Positions 39,981 through 48,211 of a stretch of DNA of 52,268 bases are shown here, one piece after another (within the stretch, counting starts at the first letter, position 1; the number at the start of each line of letters is the position of its first letter). The notes below the pieces were generated by a model. That model saw only the letters and a list, made by a program, of their open reading frames with translations, had not been told where the DNA came from and searched no databases. The stretch is from Hoylesella timonensis 4401737 = DSM 22865 = JCM 15640 (GTDB lineage: Bacteria > Bacteroidota > Bacteroidia > Bacteroidales > Bacteroidaceae). The DNA lies in contig NZ_HG417097.1 in the NCBI RefSeq assembly GCF_000455445.1, forward strand, positions 91,576-143,843, given 5' to 3'. Both the position numbers and the translations under genes were made by a program.

Positions 39981-40079
39981 CGCAAAAAAAAATCTTTGAG
40001 CTCATTACACCTTTCTTTTTAAGGCATATTTACATCTTTTAAGTCGCAAGTTGAAAAAGCCTTTCGGTGCTATAAAGAC

Positions 40080-40118
40080 AATGAGAGCGAACAGATCTTG
40101 ACACTGTTCGCTCTCATT
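40080..40118 (-). terminator. Terminator hairpin after the M16 peptidase
   Basis: A perfect 15-bp stem, AATGAGAGCGAACAG/CTGTTCGCTCTCATT, with a 9-base loop, 20 bp downstream of the peptidase stop. The T-rich tail on the minus strand is weak. Confidence 0.78.
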
Positions 40119-40138
40119 TTCAATCTTTTCCGTAAATT

Positions 40139-42961
40139 TTATTTGCTCTCATCGGGCAACATAGTCACGGTGATGTAGTTGTTCGACTTTAAGAACTCCT
40201 TCATAAAGTCAGAGATAGTTTGCGGTGTTTGTGCGCTCACCAATTTCTTATAATCGGTATGGGTATCTATACCATACTTCCGATACACACCAATAACGCC
40301 ATTCCAGTAACCGTTGGTCTTGGCTACATCGTCGGCTTGCTTCAACATCACAGCCTTAATCTTTGCCACCATGTCGGCATCTACCGTCTGTGTCATGTCC
40401 TTTACAGCCCCTTCCATAATGCTTAACGCCAGCTCTTTCTTCTCTGGTTTCATTGGACAGTAGCCCAACATTTGGATAAGATGATAGTCATCCTCTATCG
40501 AAGCCGTTGCCTGCGCACCACAAGTGTAAGCTGCACCAGCATCCTCACGTATCTTTTTCAGGTAAACCATTGACAACACCTGACCTGCAATAGATGCTCT
40601 GATATCATTCTCCAACGTATAAGGCATGTCTTCATTGAACCAAATCTTAAACGAAGTGGCTTTCGGAGTTTCCATTTTACGCTTGAACGTGTTGTCTATC
40701 TTACCCTTTTGTAAGAAGGTGACACGCTTTCCTTTGACAATATTCTTCTGCGAAGGCAAGCTTGCAATGTATTGGCAGATGAGCGGGCGCAACGTTGCTT
40801 CATCAAAATTACCGATAATTGTGAAGGTCCATGCAGCGGCATTGGCGGTACGTTCTTTCGCCATTTCCAAGATACGATCGTAAGATACATGCTGCAAGTC
40901 TGCTACCTCAACAGGTTTCAGTCGTGGATTGTGTCCATACAGCGTGGCGGTAAGCGAGTCCTGCAATGCCTTTTCTGGAGAAAGTGAGCGATTTTTCAGA
41001 CTTACCTTGTACTGTTCTATCAAGTTGGCAAACGATTTCTCATCCTTATTGATATTTGTGAAATACAAATAAAGCATTTGCAACATGGTTTCTACGTCTT
41101 TCGGTGTTGAAGAACCACCTACAGACATCTTCTTAAAGCTCATTCCTAAGTCCACATTGGCTATCTTTCCTGCCAGTGCCTTTTGTAATTCGGTAGACGA
41201 GAACTGTCCCAAACCACTCACTCCTATCACTTCATCAAAGAGGTTGGCATTGACATAATCTTTCGCTCCATAGAGAGACGAGCCGCCAAAGCCTTCACCC
41301 GACAAGAGTACTTGGTCTTTCTTGAGGTCTGTATGTTTGATAACCACCGTGGCACCATTCGAAAGTTTCAACTCTGTATAACCCAAGAGGGCATTCTTTT
41401 TCTCGCTCTTAATCTTTCCAGGTGTGGGCTTTTTGGTAATGAGAGGTTCGTTCTTTACATTATCTACGTATGCCGTCACCTTCGCTTGCTTTGCTTGCAT
41501 CAGTGCTGTGAGCAACTCTTCACGAGTTGGATACACGTTGCCTTCCTTCTCGTTGTTGAAGTTCACAATGACGATGTTACTATCATTCTTAGGAATGAGT
41601 TGTGACATATATTCGTTCACCGCTTCAACAGGAATCGCTGGTACGATTTGTTTCATCAACTGATAAGTATAATCAATAGACGGCATAGGCTCGTTGGTCA
41701 AGAAATAACCTAAACATTCGTTGAAAAACTGCGTGTTCTTGCGCTTGTCTTTGTTGCTATAAGCCTTATCCAAGCTACTCAACAGGTTGGCTTTATAGCG
41801 TGCATATTCGGTGGCGGTAAAGCCAAATTCAACGGCACGGCGTGCCTCTACCACTGCTGCCTTCAAGGCTGTTGCCAATTGAGAGGGGTCTTTGGGTTGC
41901 GCAAAGATACTGAACGCATCTTTCGTCTTGGCGAAAATATAGTTGCCATCACTGGCTCCAGCACCCACGTATGGGCAATCTGCCTTTTGTGCTGCCTCGG
42001 TATAACGGTTGTTCAGCATGTTGAGAGCCGCTCCTCTGACATAGTCGTAGAGGATATACTCTACCGACTGTTTCAGCGAGTCGGGGTACGTATCGTGCTT
42101 GAACATCACTTGTACATTACTGGTGCGCTGTTCCTTATCCTTGTCAATAATGACGATAGGTTCGGAAGTGTCGGGTACCGGCTCGTTCAACACAGGAGCT
42201 TGGTTGACTGGGTTCTTGATACCACCAAAGAGTTTCTTGATCATTGCCTCAGTATGATCAACGTCTACGTCACCAATCACAATAATTCCCTGATTAGAAG
42301 GATGATACCATTTCTCATAATAGTCGCGCAATTCCTTGGGCGAGAAGTTGTCTACGACACTCATCAGACCGATAGGATAACGCACGCCGTACTTACTTCC
42401 GGGATACAGTTTGGGCAGATTGCGCTCAAACATGCGGCTCTGTGCACTGGTACGTAGTCGCCATTCCTCATGTATCACACCACGCTCCTTGTCTATCTCC
42501 TTTGGATCGAGTGTCAAACCCGTAGACCAATCGCGCAATATCAACAAGCAAGAGTCAAGCGAACTCTGTCGAGTAGTGGGTACATTGTCAATGTTGTAAA
42601 CTGTTTGGTCGATGGAGGTGTAAGCATTGAGGTCGCTACCAAACTCCACACCAATGGAACGCAGGTACTCTATCAGGTCGTTACCTTTGAAGTTGTCGCT
42701 ACCATTGAACGCCATGTGCTCCAAGAAATGCGCCAATCCTCGCTGACTTTCTTCCTCTTGAATGGACCCTACCTTCTGTGCAATGTAAAAGTTTGCACGG
42801 TGTTCGGGCCAGTTGTTGTAGCGAATAAAGTAAGTAAGACCATTGTCAAGCTTACCCATTCGCACGGCAGTGTCTACCGGTACGGGCGGCATCTGCATCT
42901 GGGCATGCAACATACCTGCACACAACAGAAGCAAAGCACTAAAAAGATGTCTGATTTTCAT
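40139..42961 (-). CDS. M16-family zinc metalloprotease (insulinase/pitrilysin-like)
   Basis: A 940-residue exported peptidase. Signal peptide about 1-20 (ending LHAQMQ). The inverted zinc motif HFLEH is His78-x-x-Glu81-His82, with the third ligand Glu165 in VIHEEW. The architecture has two active-site-type halves: N-terminal catalytic (about 30-490) and a C-terminal half (about 510-940) without the motif, as expected for the full-length family. Probably periplasmic, degrading peptides. It stands alone, with its own promoter. Confidence 0.94.
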   Translation of the reverse strand: MKIRHLFSALLLLCAGMLHAQMQMPPVPVDTAVRMGKLDNGLTYFIRYNNWPEHRANFYIAQKVGSIQEEESQRGLAHFLEHMAFNGSDNFKGNDLIEYLRSIGVEFGSDLNAYTSIDQTVYNIDNVPTTRQSSLDSCLLILRDWSTGLTLDPKEIDKERGVIHEEWRLRTSAQSRMFERNLPKLYPGSKYGVRYPIGLMSVVDNFSPKELRDYYEKWYHPSNQGIIVIGDVDVDHTEAMIKKLFGGIKNPVNQAPVLNEPVPDTSEPIVIIDKDKEQRTSNVQVMFKHDTYPDSLKQSVEYILYDYVRGAALNMLNNRYTEAAQKADCPYVGAGASDGNYIFAKTKDAFSIFAQPKDPSQLATALKAAVVEARRAVEFGFTATEYARYKANLLSSLDKAYSNKDKRKNTQFFNECLGYFLTNEPMPSIDYTYQLMKQIVPAIPVEAVNEYMSQLIPKNDSNIVIVNFNNEKEGNVYPTREELLTALMQAKQAKVTAYVDNVKNEPLITKKPTPGKIKSEKKNALLGYTELKLSNGATVVIKHTDLKKDQVLLSGEGFGGSSLYGAKDYVNANLFDEVIGVSGLGQFSSTELQKALAGKIANVDLGMSFKKMSVGGSSTPKDVETMLQMLYLYFTNINKDEKSFANLIEQYKVSLKNRSLSPEKALQDSLTATLYGHNPRLKPVEVADLQHVSYDRILEMAKERTANAAAWTFTIIGNFDEATLRPLICQYIASLPSQKNIVKGKRVTFLQKGKIDNTFKRKMETPKATSFKIWFNEDMPYTLENDIRASIAGQVLSMVYLKKIREDAGAAYTCGAQATASIEDDYHLIQMLGYCPMKPEKKELALSIMEGAVKDMTQTVDADMVAKIKAVMLKQADDVAKTNGYWNGVIGVYRKYGIDTHTDYKKLVSAQTPQTISDFMKEFLKSNNYITVTMLPDESK

Positions 42962-43002
42962 AGGTGAAATAATTTTATAAAATGAAACTTCTTGTTTGTC
43001 TG

Positions 43003-43010
43003 CAAAGATA
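43003..43010 (-). promoter_or_regulatory. -7 promoter element for the M16 peptidase
   Basis: TATCTTTG on the minus strand. A TTGA lies 19 bases upstream, in place of the consensus TTTG at -33. Confidence 0.75.
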
Positions 43011-43065
43011 GAAATTATTTGTTAAATTATCAATCTGTCATAAAAAAGAAAAGAAAATACGTGTT

Positions 43066-43132
43066 AAAATCTCATTAAAAATTGATTTCAAAAATTAGCT
43101 TTTTGAGATTTTGAACTTGTTTTTGAAATCAA
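43066..43132. repeat. Two interleaved inverted repeats upstream of the sulfatase
   Basis: The order is L1 AAAATCTCA (43066-43074), L2 TTGATTTCAAAAA (43082-43094), R1 TGAGATTTT (43104-43112), R2 TTTTTGAAATCAA (43120-43132). L1 pairs with R1 and L2 with R2, perfectly over 9 and 13 bp. The crossing order allows alternative hairpins or a pseudoknot, or two overlapping operators. Confidence 0.7.
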
Positions 43133-43228
43133 TATGAAAGTGAATAAAGGAATGGAACACGTAACACTACCAAACAGACTTACGTAAAAAAAGTGGCTTC
43201 CCACTCCCACCATACTCCATTTTTTTTG

Positions 43229-43236
43229 TACATTTG
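43229..43236 (+). promoter_or_regulatory. -7 promoter element for the sulfatase
   Basis: TACATTTG, matching TAnnTTTG, 73 bp upstream of the sulfatase start. No exact -33 TTTG at the ideal distance. Confidence 0.6.
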
Positions 43237-43309
43237 CTCGGTGAGGTGAAGGTCTTTTCTATTCATCCGCCTCCACATATCAAATAAAAAAACCTACTAT
43301 TCGAGCGAT

Positions 43310-44872
43310 ATGAAACCATTAAAATTCAACGTAAGACTTCTTGTGACAGGATTGGCAGGATGCACTATCACCGCTACCACCGCAAAGAAACCTGTCAAAC
43401 CCAACATTATTTATATCATGTGCGACGACATGGGCTACGGTGACTTAGGCTGCTACGGTCAGCCGTTTATTGAGACACCCCACATCGACCAACTCGCCAC
43501 CGAGGGCATGCGGTTCACACAAGCCTACGCAGGTGCCCCTGTGAGTGCCCCTTCGCGTGCCTGCATGATGACAGGGCAACACACTGGACACACTCGGGTA
43601 CGTGGAAACGAGGAATTTTGGAAAGATGTTCCGATGGTGAAATACGGTGAAAACGAAGACTATTCAAGAGTGGGACAGCTGCCATACGATGCCCACCACG
43701 TCATTGTACCAGAAATCTTGAAAAGGCAAGGTTATCGAACAGGAATGTTTGGCAAATGGGCTGGTGGCTACGAAGGCTCTGAGTCGACCCCCGACAAGCG
43801 TGGCATTGATGAGTTCTTTGGCTATATTTGCCAGTTCCAAGCACACTTGTATTATCCCAACTTCCTCAACGAATACAGCCGTGAGCGTGGAGATACCGCT
43901 GTCAGTAGATTGGTGCTGGACAAAAACATTCGCTACCCCATGTCGGGCAAGCAATATTATCAACGTCCTGAATATTCTGCCGACTTGATTCATCAGCGTG
44001 CGATGAACTGGATAGACGCGCAAGACAACCAACATCCCTTTTTCGGTATCTTTACTTATACCCTTCCACACGCCGAATTGGTACAGCCCGACGATTCGCT
44101 TTTGGCGTATTATAAACGGAAATTCTTTGTGGACAAAACATGGGGCGGACAACCTCATAGTCGCTATAACGCCACCGAACACACCCACGCTCAATTTGCT
44201 GCGATGATTTCAAGGTTGGACATTTATGTGGGGCAAATTATGCAAAAGCTGAAAGAGAAGGGGTTGGAAGAGAACACCATCGTCATCTTCACCAGCGATA
44301 ATGGACCTCATGAGGAAGGTGGAGCCGACCCTGCATTCTTTGGAAGGGACGGAAAATTGCGCGGTCTGAAGCGACAGTGTTACGAAGGAGGCATCCGCAT
44401 TCCATTCATTGTACGGTGGCGCAACCACATTGCTGCTGGTACAGAAAGCGACTTGCAAATTGCCTTTTACGACCTCATGCCCACCTTTTGCGAGCTGGTG
44501 GGAGTGAAAAACTACCAAAAACGCTACGCCAACAAGAAACAAAAGGTGGATTATTTTGATGGAATCTCGTTCGCTCCTACGCTTTTAGGACAACCGCAAC
44601 CCAAGAAACATGCCCATTTGTACTGGGAATTTTCTGAAACCAACCAGATTGGAGTACGCATGGGCAACTGGAAAATGGTTGTCATCAAAGGCATTCCACA
44701 CCTCTACGACCTGTCCAAAGACCTACACGAAGACCATGATGTGGCATCCGAACACCCTGAAATTGTGCAACGCATGACGCAAATCATTCAAGAAGAGCAT
44801 GTAGACAGTCCGCGCTTTCCAGTCACACTGCCTGCAACTGTCCAAGCATCTGAACACAAAAAGCAACGGTAA
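43310..44872 (+). CDS. Serine-type sulfatase, predicted lipoprotein
   Basis: A 520-residue arylsulfatase-family enzyme. The N-terminus has a lipobox (LAGC, Cys18), so it is probably membrane-anchored. Metal-site Asp39-Asp40 sit in MCDDMGYGDLG. The maturation motif is S-x-P-x-R (Ser79, Pro81, Arg83), followed by ACMMTGQ: the serine type, which needs an anaerobic radical-SAM maturase (anSME) to make formylglycine. Later signatures include FTSDNGPHEEGG and GKLRGLKRQCYEGGIRIPF. The substrate, probably a sulfated glycan, is unknown. No SusC/D or other glycan genes are adjacent, which is unusual. Confidence 0.92.
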   Translation: MKPLKFNVRLLVTGLAGCTITATTAKKPVKPNIIYIMCDDMGYGDLGCYGQPFIETPHIDQLATEGMRFTQAYAGAPVSAPSRACMMTGQHTGHTRVRGNEEFWKDVPMVKYGENEDYSRVGQLPYDAHHVIVPEILKRQGYRTGMFGKWAGGYEGSESTPDKRGIDEFFGYICQFQAHLYYPNFLNEYSRERGDTAVSRLVLDKNIRYPMSGKQYYQRPEYSADLIHQRAMNWIDAQDNQHPFFGIFTYTLPHAELVQPDDSLLAYYKRKFFVDKTWGGQPHSRYNATEHTHAQFAAMISRLDIYVGQIMQKLKEKGLEENTIVIFTSDNGPHEEGGADPAFFGRDGKLRGLKRQCYEGGIRIPFIVRWRNHIAAGTESDLQIAFYDLMPTFCELVGVKNYQKRYANKKQKVDYFDGISFAPTLLGQPQPKKHAHLYWEFSETNQIGVRMGNWKMVVIKGIPHLYDLSKDLHEDHDVASEHPEIVQRMTQIIQEEHVDSPRFPVTLPATVQASEHKKQR

Positions 44873-44889
44873 GCCGTTGCTCTAAACCC

Positions 44890-44952
44890 ACAAAACAGGC
44901 TATATTGGACAGCAAAACAGTCTATTTTGCTCACCAATATAGCCTGTTTTGT
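44890..44952. terminator. Long bidirectional hairpin between sulfatase and RNA helicase
   Basis: The outer arms match over 19 bp (44890-44908 and 44934-44952), then a 2x2 mismatch and an inner 7-bp stem AGCAAAA/TTTTGCT with a 7-base loop. It lies between convergent genes. The end of the outer stem supplies TTTTGT, but no separate T-run follows. Confidence 0.85.
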
Positions 44953-45058
44953 AGGCATATATCTTTCTGTTTCAAAACCAAAGGGATGACAATTGTGCCG
45001 CTCCCTCAAAACAGATAAGCCATTCAGTCTTCAAGATGAGACGAGGACGGCGTACACC

Positions 45059-46942
45059 CTACCCCTTACGAGGCTTGCGGCGTGCCCAACCTTCTTCGGA
45101 GAAATCGGGAGTCTCGCCCTTGAATTTCACCTCGGGCTGCTGGAAGAACTGTCGCCAATCGCCCGTATCTTCCTGCTGATAAGAGGGGCGTTTCACGCTT
45201 TTTCCATTCTTGCGTCCGCTCTCCGCACGTCTACCTGCAGCCCTTCCGCCACCTCTTGTGGCTTGCGCTTTGCGTCCATGACCCTCTTCGTTGGCATCAT
45301 TGCAGCGCACCTCTCTACCCTTGTAAGTCGCTCCCGACAAAGAACGCATCACCTTGTTGGCGTCTTTTTTGGGCACTTCGATGTAGGATATTTTTCCCAA
45401 CAGGTCGATATGTCCCACCTGCTGCCTACCTTTTACATGCTGGTTAATAAACTGCATCACCTCTCCGGGATAGAATCCGTCGTCCTTACCCAAGTTGATG
45501 AACAGCCTGCGATAACCTCTCTCGGGCGTACGAGAACGACCTCCGCCTCGTTCCGAACGAGCTTTTCGACCACCACGCATACCCCTTTCCTCACCTCTGT
45601 CGCCACGTTTGAGCGAGGGTTTCTCTATCTCGGGCGCATTCGCATAGTAATCCAAGAAGCGTCCAAACGTCAAACTGACAATCTTCTTGATGATATCATC
45701 CTTGTCGACGTATTCAAAGTGTCGGTTAATTTCAACCATGAAGGGCGCAATCTGCTCTTCGTCAACATCAATCTTCTCGATGTCGTGCATGGCTTTATAC
45801 AACTGCTTGGCGCAAATTTCCTGTGCGGTAGGCAATGTGCCGTCCACAAATTCCTTGCCGATAATTTTCTCTACGGCACGCACTTTGGAACGCTCACGGG
45901 TGTGAATGATGCAAATAGAAGTACCTTTCTTCCCTGCACGTCCCGTTCGTCCACTACGGTGCGTGTAATTCTCGGTATCATCGGGCATGCCATAGTTGAT
46001 GACATGCGTCAGGTCGTCCACATCCAATCCACGTGCAGCCACATCGGTTGCCACCAACAGCTGGGTGACGTGTTGGCGAAACTTCTGCATGGTGAGGTCG
46101 CGCTGTTGCTGACTCAGGTCGCCATGCAACGCCTCTGCGTTGTATCCATCCTTGATAAGTTTGTCGGCAATTTCTTGCGTTTCAATCTTTGTTCGGCAGA
46201 AGATAATGGCAAAAATGCGTGGGTAGTAATCCACGATGCGCTTCAGTGCCAAGTATTTGTCACGCGCATTCACCATATAATAAATGTGGTTCACGTTTTC
46301 GGCACCTTCGTTTCGGCTTCCCACTACAATCTCCTTGTAGTCACGCAAGTAAGTCTTGGCAATCTTTTCTATCTCGTTGCTCATGGTTGCCGAGAACAGC
46401 AAGGTGTTGCGGTCATCGGGAACGCCTGCTAAAATGGTATTGATACTCTCCGAGAATCCCATGTTCAACATCTCATCAGCCTCATCCAACACCACATTGT
46501 TTACATGGTCGAGCTTTGCTACCCCACGGTTCATCAGGTCGATAAGTCGTCCCGGAGTCGCCACAATGATTTGTGCGCCATGTTTGAGCGCATGAATTTG
46601 GGTGACGATACTGGCACCTCCGTACACGGGTTCTACGTGTAGATTCTTGATATATTTAGCAAAATCCTTCAAGTCATCAGCGATTTGCAAACACAATTCG
46701 CGTGTAGGACTTAAAATAATGGCTTGCGTATGCTTGCTGGCAACATCTATTTTCTGCAAAAGGGGCAAGCCGTATGCTGCCGTTTTACCTGTTCCTGTCT
46801 GTGCTAATGCAATTACATCGTTCTTGTTTCCCAACAAATAAGGGATGACCTCTTCTTGTACTGGCATGGGATGTACAAACCCCAGCTCCTCAATGGCGCG
46901 TCGAATCTCTTCGCTAACGCCTAATTCTTCAAATGTCTTCAA
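45059..46942 (-). CDS. DEAD-box RNA helicase with DbpA-type RNA-binding domain
   Basis: A helicase of 627 residues if it starts at the TTG at 46942 (LKTFEELGVS). Upstream in-frame codons reach 46993, but that region overlaps the -33/-7 promoter elements. Motifs, counted from the TTG: Q-region near PMPVQEEVIP, Walker A AQTGTGKT (47-54), DEAD (153-156), SAT (184-186) and HRSGRTGRAGKKG. The C-terminal DbpA-type domain (about 455-530) is followed by a basic, Gly/Arg-rich tail. Likely role: ribosome assembly or cold-shock RNA remodelling, as for CsdA-type helicases. Confidence 0.92.
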   Translation of the reverse strand: MKTFEELGVSEEIRRAIEELGFVHPMPVQEEVIPYLLGNKNDVIALAQTGTGKTAAYGLPLLQKIDVASKHTQAIILSPTRELCLQIADDLKDFAKYIKNLHVEPVYGGASIVTQIHALKHGAQIIVATPGRLIDLMNRGVAKLDHVNNVVLDEADEMLNMGFSESINTILAGVPDDRNTLLFSATMSNEIEKIAKTYLRDYKEIVVGSRNEGAENVNHIYYMVNARDKYLALKRIVDYYPRIFAIIFCRTKIETQEIADKLIKDGYNAEALHGDLSQQQRDLTMQKFRQHVTQLLVATDVAARGLDVDDLTHVINYGMPDDTENYTHRSGRTGRAGKKGTSICIIHTRERSKVRAVEKIIGKEFVDGTLPTAQEICAKQLYKAMHDIEKIDVDEEQIAPFMVEINRHFEYVDKDDIIKKIVSLTFGRFLDYYANAPEIEKPSLKRGDRGEERGMRGGRKARSERGGGRSRTPERGYRRLFINLGKDDGFYPGEVMQFINQHVKGRQQVGHIDLLGKISYIEVPKKDANKVMRSLSGATYKGREVRCNDANEEGHGRKAQATRGGGRAAGRRAESGRKNGKSVKRPSYQQEDTGDWRQFFQQPEVKFKGETPDFSEEGWARRKPRKG

Positions 46943-46963
46943 ATTCTTTTCTTTAATCGGGTG

Positions 46964-46994
46964 CAAAGGTACGGCTATTCCGTGGATGCACAAA
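46964..46994 (-). promoter_or_regulatory. Promoter of the RNA helicase gene
   Basis: On the minus strand: -33 TTTG (46991-46994), a 19-base spacer, -7 TACCTTTG (46964-46971). Full consensus. It decides the start codon, since the ATG at 46993 would lie inside the -33 box. Confidence 0.87.
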
Positions 46995-47183
46995 GTAAAA
47001 GCCCTTATTTCTATCTATTGTGATACAAACATTAACATTCGGCATCGTTTTGATTATCAATGCCAAACAATCATCATACGGTGACACGACTACCTTCTGA
47101 CTACAATGCAAGAACCAACGTTTTGTACCCACAATAAACACAAAACTAATCCTCCTATTTTATTTTTTTTACAAAGCTAATCC

Positions 47184-47213
47184 TTTGATATTCGCTGTTT
47201 TTCAGTATCTTTG
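47184..47213 (+). promoter_or_regulatory. Promoter of the PfkB kinase gene
   Basis: -33 TTTG (47184-47187), an 18-base spacer, -7 TATCTTTG (47206-47213). A consensus match. The expected transcription start falls within the adjoining palindrome. Confidence 0.85.
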
Positions 47214-47227
47214 TCCTAAAATTAGGA
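47214..47227 (+). promoter_or_regulatory. Operator-like palindrome at the PfkB kinase start
   Basis: TCCTAAAATTAGGA, a perfect 14-bp palindrome starting right after the -7 box and ending 7 bases before the ATG. It could be a repressor site covering the transcription start, or a small hairpin at the very 5' end of the mRNA. Confidence 0.55.
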
Positions 47228-47234
47228 TAATACG

Positions 47235-48116
47235 ATGACAGATATATGTTGTTTGGGTCATATCACGAGAGATAAGAATACGACACATAAACAGACCGTC
47301 TCCATGTCGGGAGGCACTGCTTATTATGTGGCTTATGCTTTTAATCATCTACCCTCGAAAGTTAGTTTCCAGTTAGTCACCAAAGTGGGTAGCGAAGATA
47401 TACCCGTGACACGAGAAATGAAAGAGGCGGGTATTGACGTGAAAGTGTACCCCAGTGCACACACTGTTTTGTTTGAAAACATCTACGGAGAAAATCAAAA
47501 TACTCGCTCACAACGTGTATTAGCGAAGGCTGATCCTTTCACCATTGAGGAGATGAAACCGTTAACGGGAAAGATATATCACATCGGTTCTCTTCTAAAT
47601 GACGATTTCTCACCCGAGGTAGTGAAGTATTTATCTACCAAAGGACAAATCTCTATTGATGCACAAGGTTATCTTCGAGAGGTTCGCGGACAGGATGTTC
47701 ACCCCATTGACTGGAAAGACAAGCTGGAAATTTTGGCATGTACGGACATCATCAAGGTGAATGAACACGAAATGGAGGTCATCACAGGACTCAAAGACGC
47801 ACGCCAAGCAGCCAAACAACTACACGCATGGGGTGTGAAAGAGGTTATCGTGACACTGGGAAGTGAAGGGTCTATCATTTATGCCAACAACCGTTTTTAC
47901 GACATCCCCGCCTATGCACCGAGAGAAGTAGTAGATGCTACGGGATGCGGAGACACTTACTCGGCTGGCTTTTTGTACTGTCGTTCACAGGGAATAGGCT
48001 TTGAAGAGGCAGGAAAGTTTGCTGCTGCCATGTGTACACTCAAGTTAGAACACAGCGGACCTTTTGACAGAAGCATTGAAGAGGTGCGAGCCATTATTGA
48101 AAAGCACGAGAAATAA
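47235..48116 (+). CDS. PfkB-family carbohydrate kinase
   Basis: A 293-residue cytoplasmic sugar or nucleoside kinase. The N-terminus has the GGTAYYVAYAFNHL substrate region (about 26-39); the C-terminal PfkB signature DATGCGDTYSAGFLY holds the catalytic base Asp240. Specificity cannot be assigned; ribokinase- or inositol-kinase-like are both possible. It stands alone, with a strong promoter and a palindrome at the start. Confidence 0.9.
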   Translation: MTDICCLGHITRDKNTTHKQTVSMSGGTAYYVAYAFNHLPSKVSFQLVTKVGSEDIPVTREMKEAGIDVKVYPSAHTVLFENIYGENQNTRSQRVLAKADPFTIEEMKPLTGKIYHIGSLLNDDFSPEVVKYLSTKGQISIDAQGYLREVRGQDVHPIDWKDKLEILACTDIIKVNEHEMEVITGLKDARQAAKQLHAWGVKEVIVTLGSEGSIIYANNRFYDIPAYAPREVVDATGCGDTYSAGFLYCRSQGIGFEEAGKFAAAMCTLKLEHSGPFDRSIEEVRAIIEKHEK

Positions 48117-48141
48117 GGATACTTCATCATTGGCAAAGATA

Positions 48142-48184
48142 GAACAACGCCACTTGGTTCCAGTAAAACCAAGTGGCGTTGTTC
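48142..48184. terminator. Bidirectional terminator hairpin between PfkB kinase and YeiH
   Basis: A perfect 18-bp inverted repeat (48142-48159 and 48167-48184), beginning GAACAACGCC, with a 7-base loop between convergent genes. The U-tract is weak. Confidence 0.85.
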
Positions 48185-48211
48185 ATTAAAAGGGCTTTTA
48201 TATCAAGTACC

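Larger units (their letters stand above)
42962..43309. other. 348-bp divergent intergenic region with interleaved inverted repeats
   Basis: It holds the M16 promoter (43003-43010 minus), a pair of interleaved inverted repeats (43066-43132) and a sulfatase -7 element (43229-43236). No ORF. Confidence 0.6.

Noticed and set aside
41879..42457. 192-codon plus-strand frame
   Set aside because: Antisense to the M16 peptidase; no recognisable domain.
44993..46432. 479-codon plus-strand frame
   Set aside because: It lies antisense to the DEAD-box helicase, whose motifs are all intact; the frame shows no family signature.
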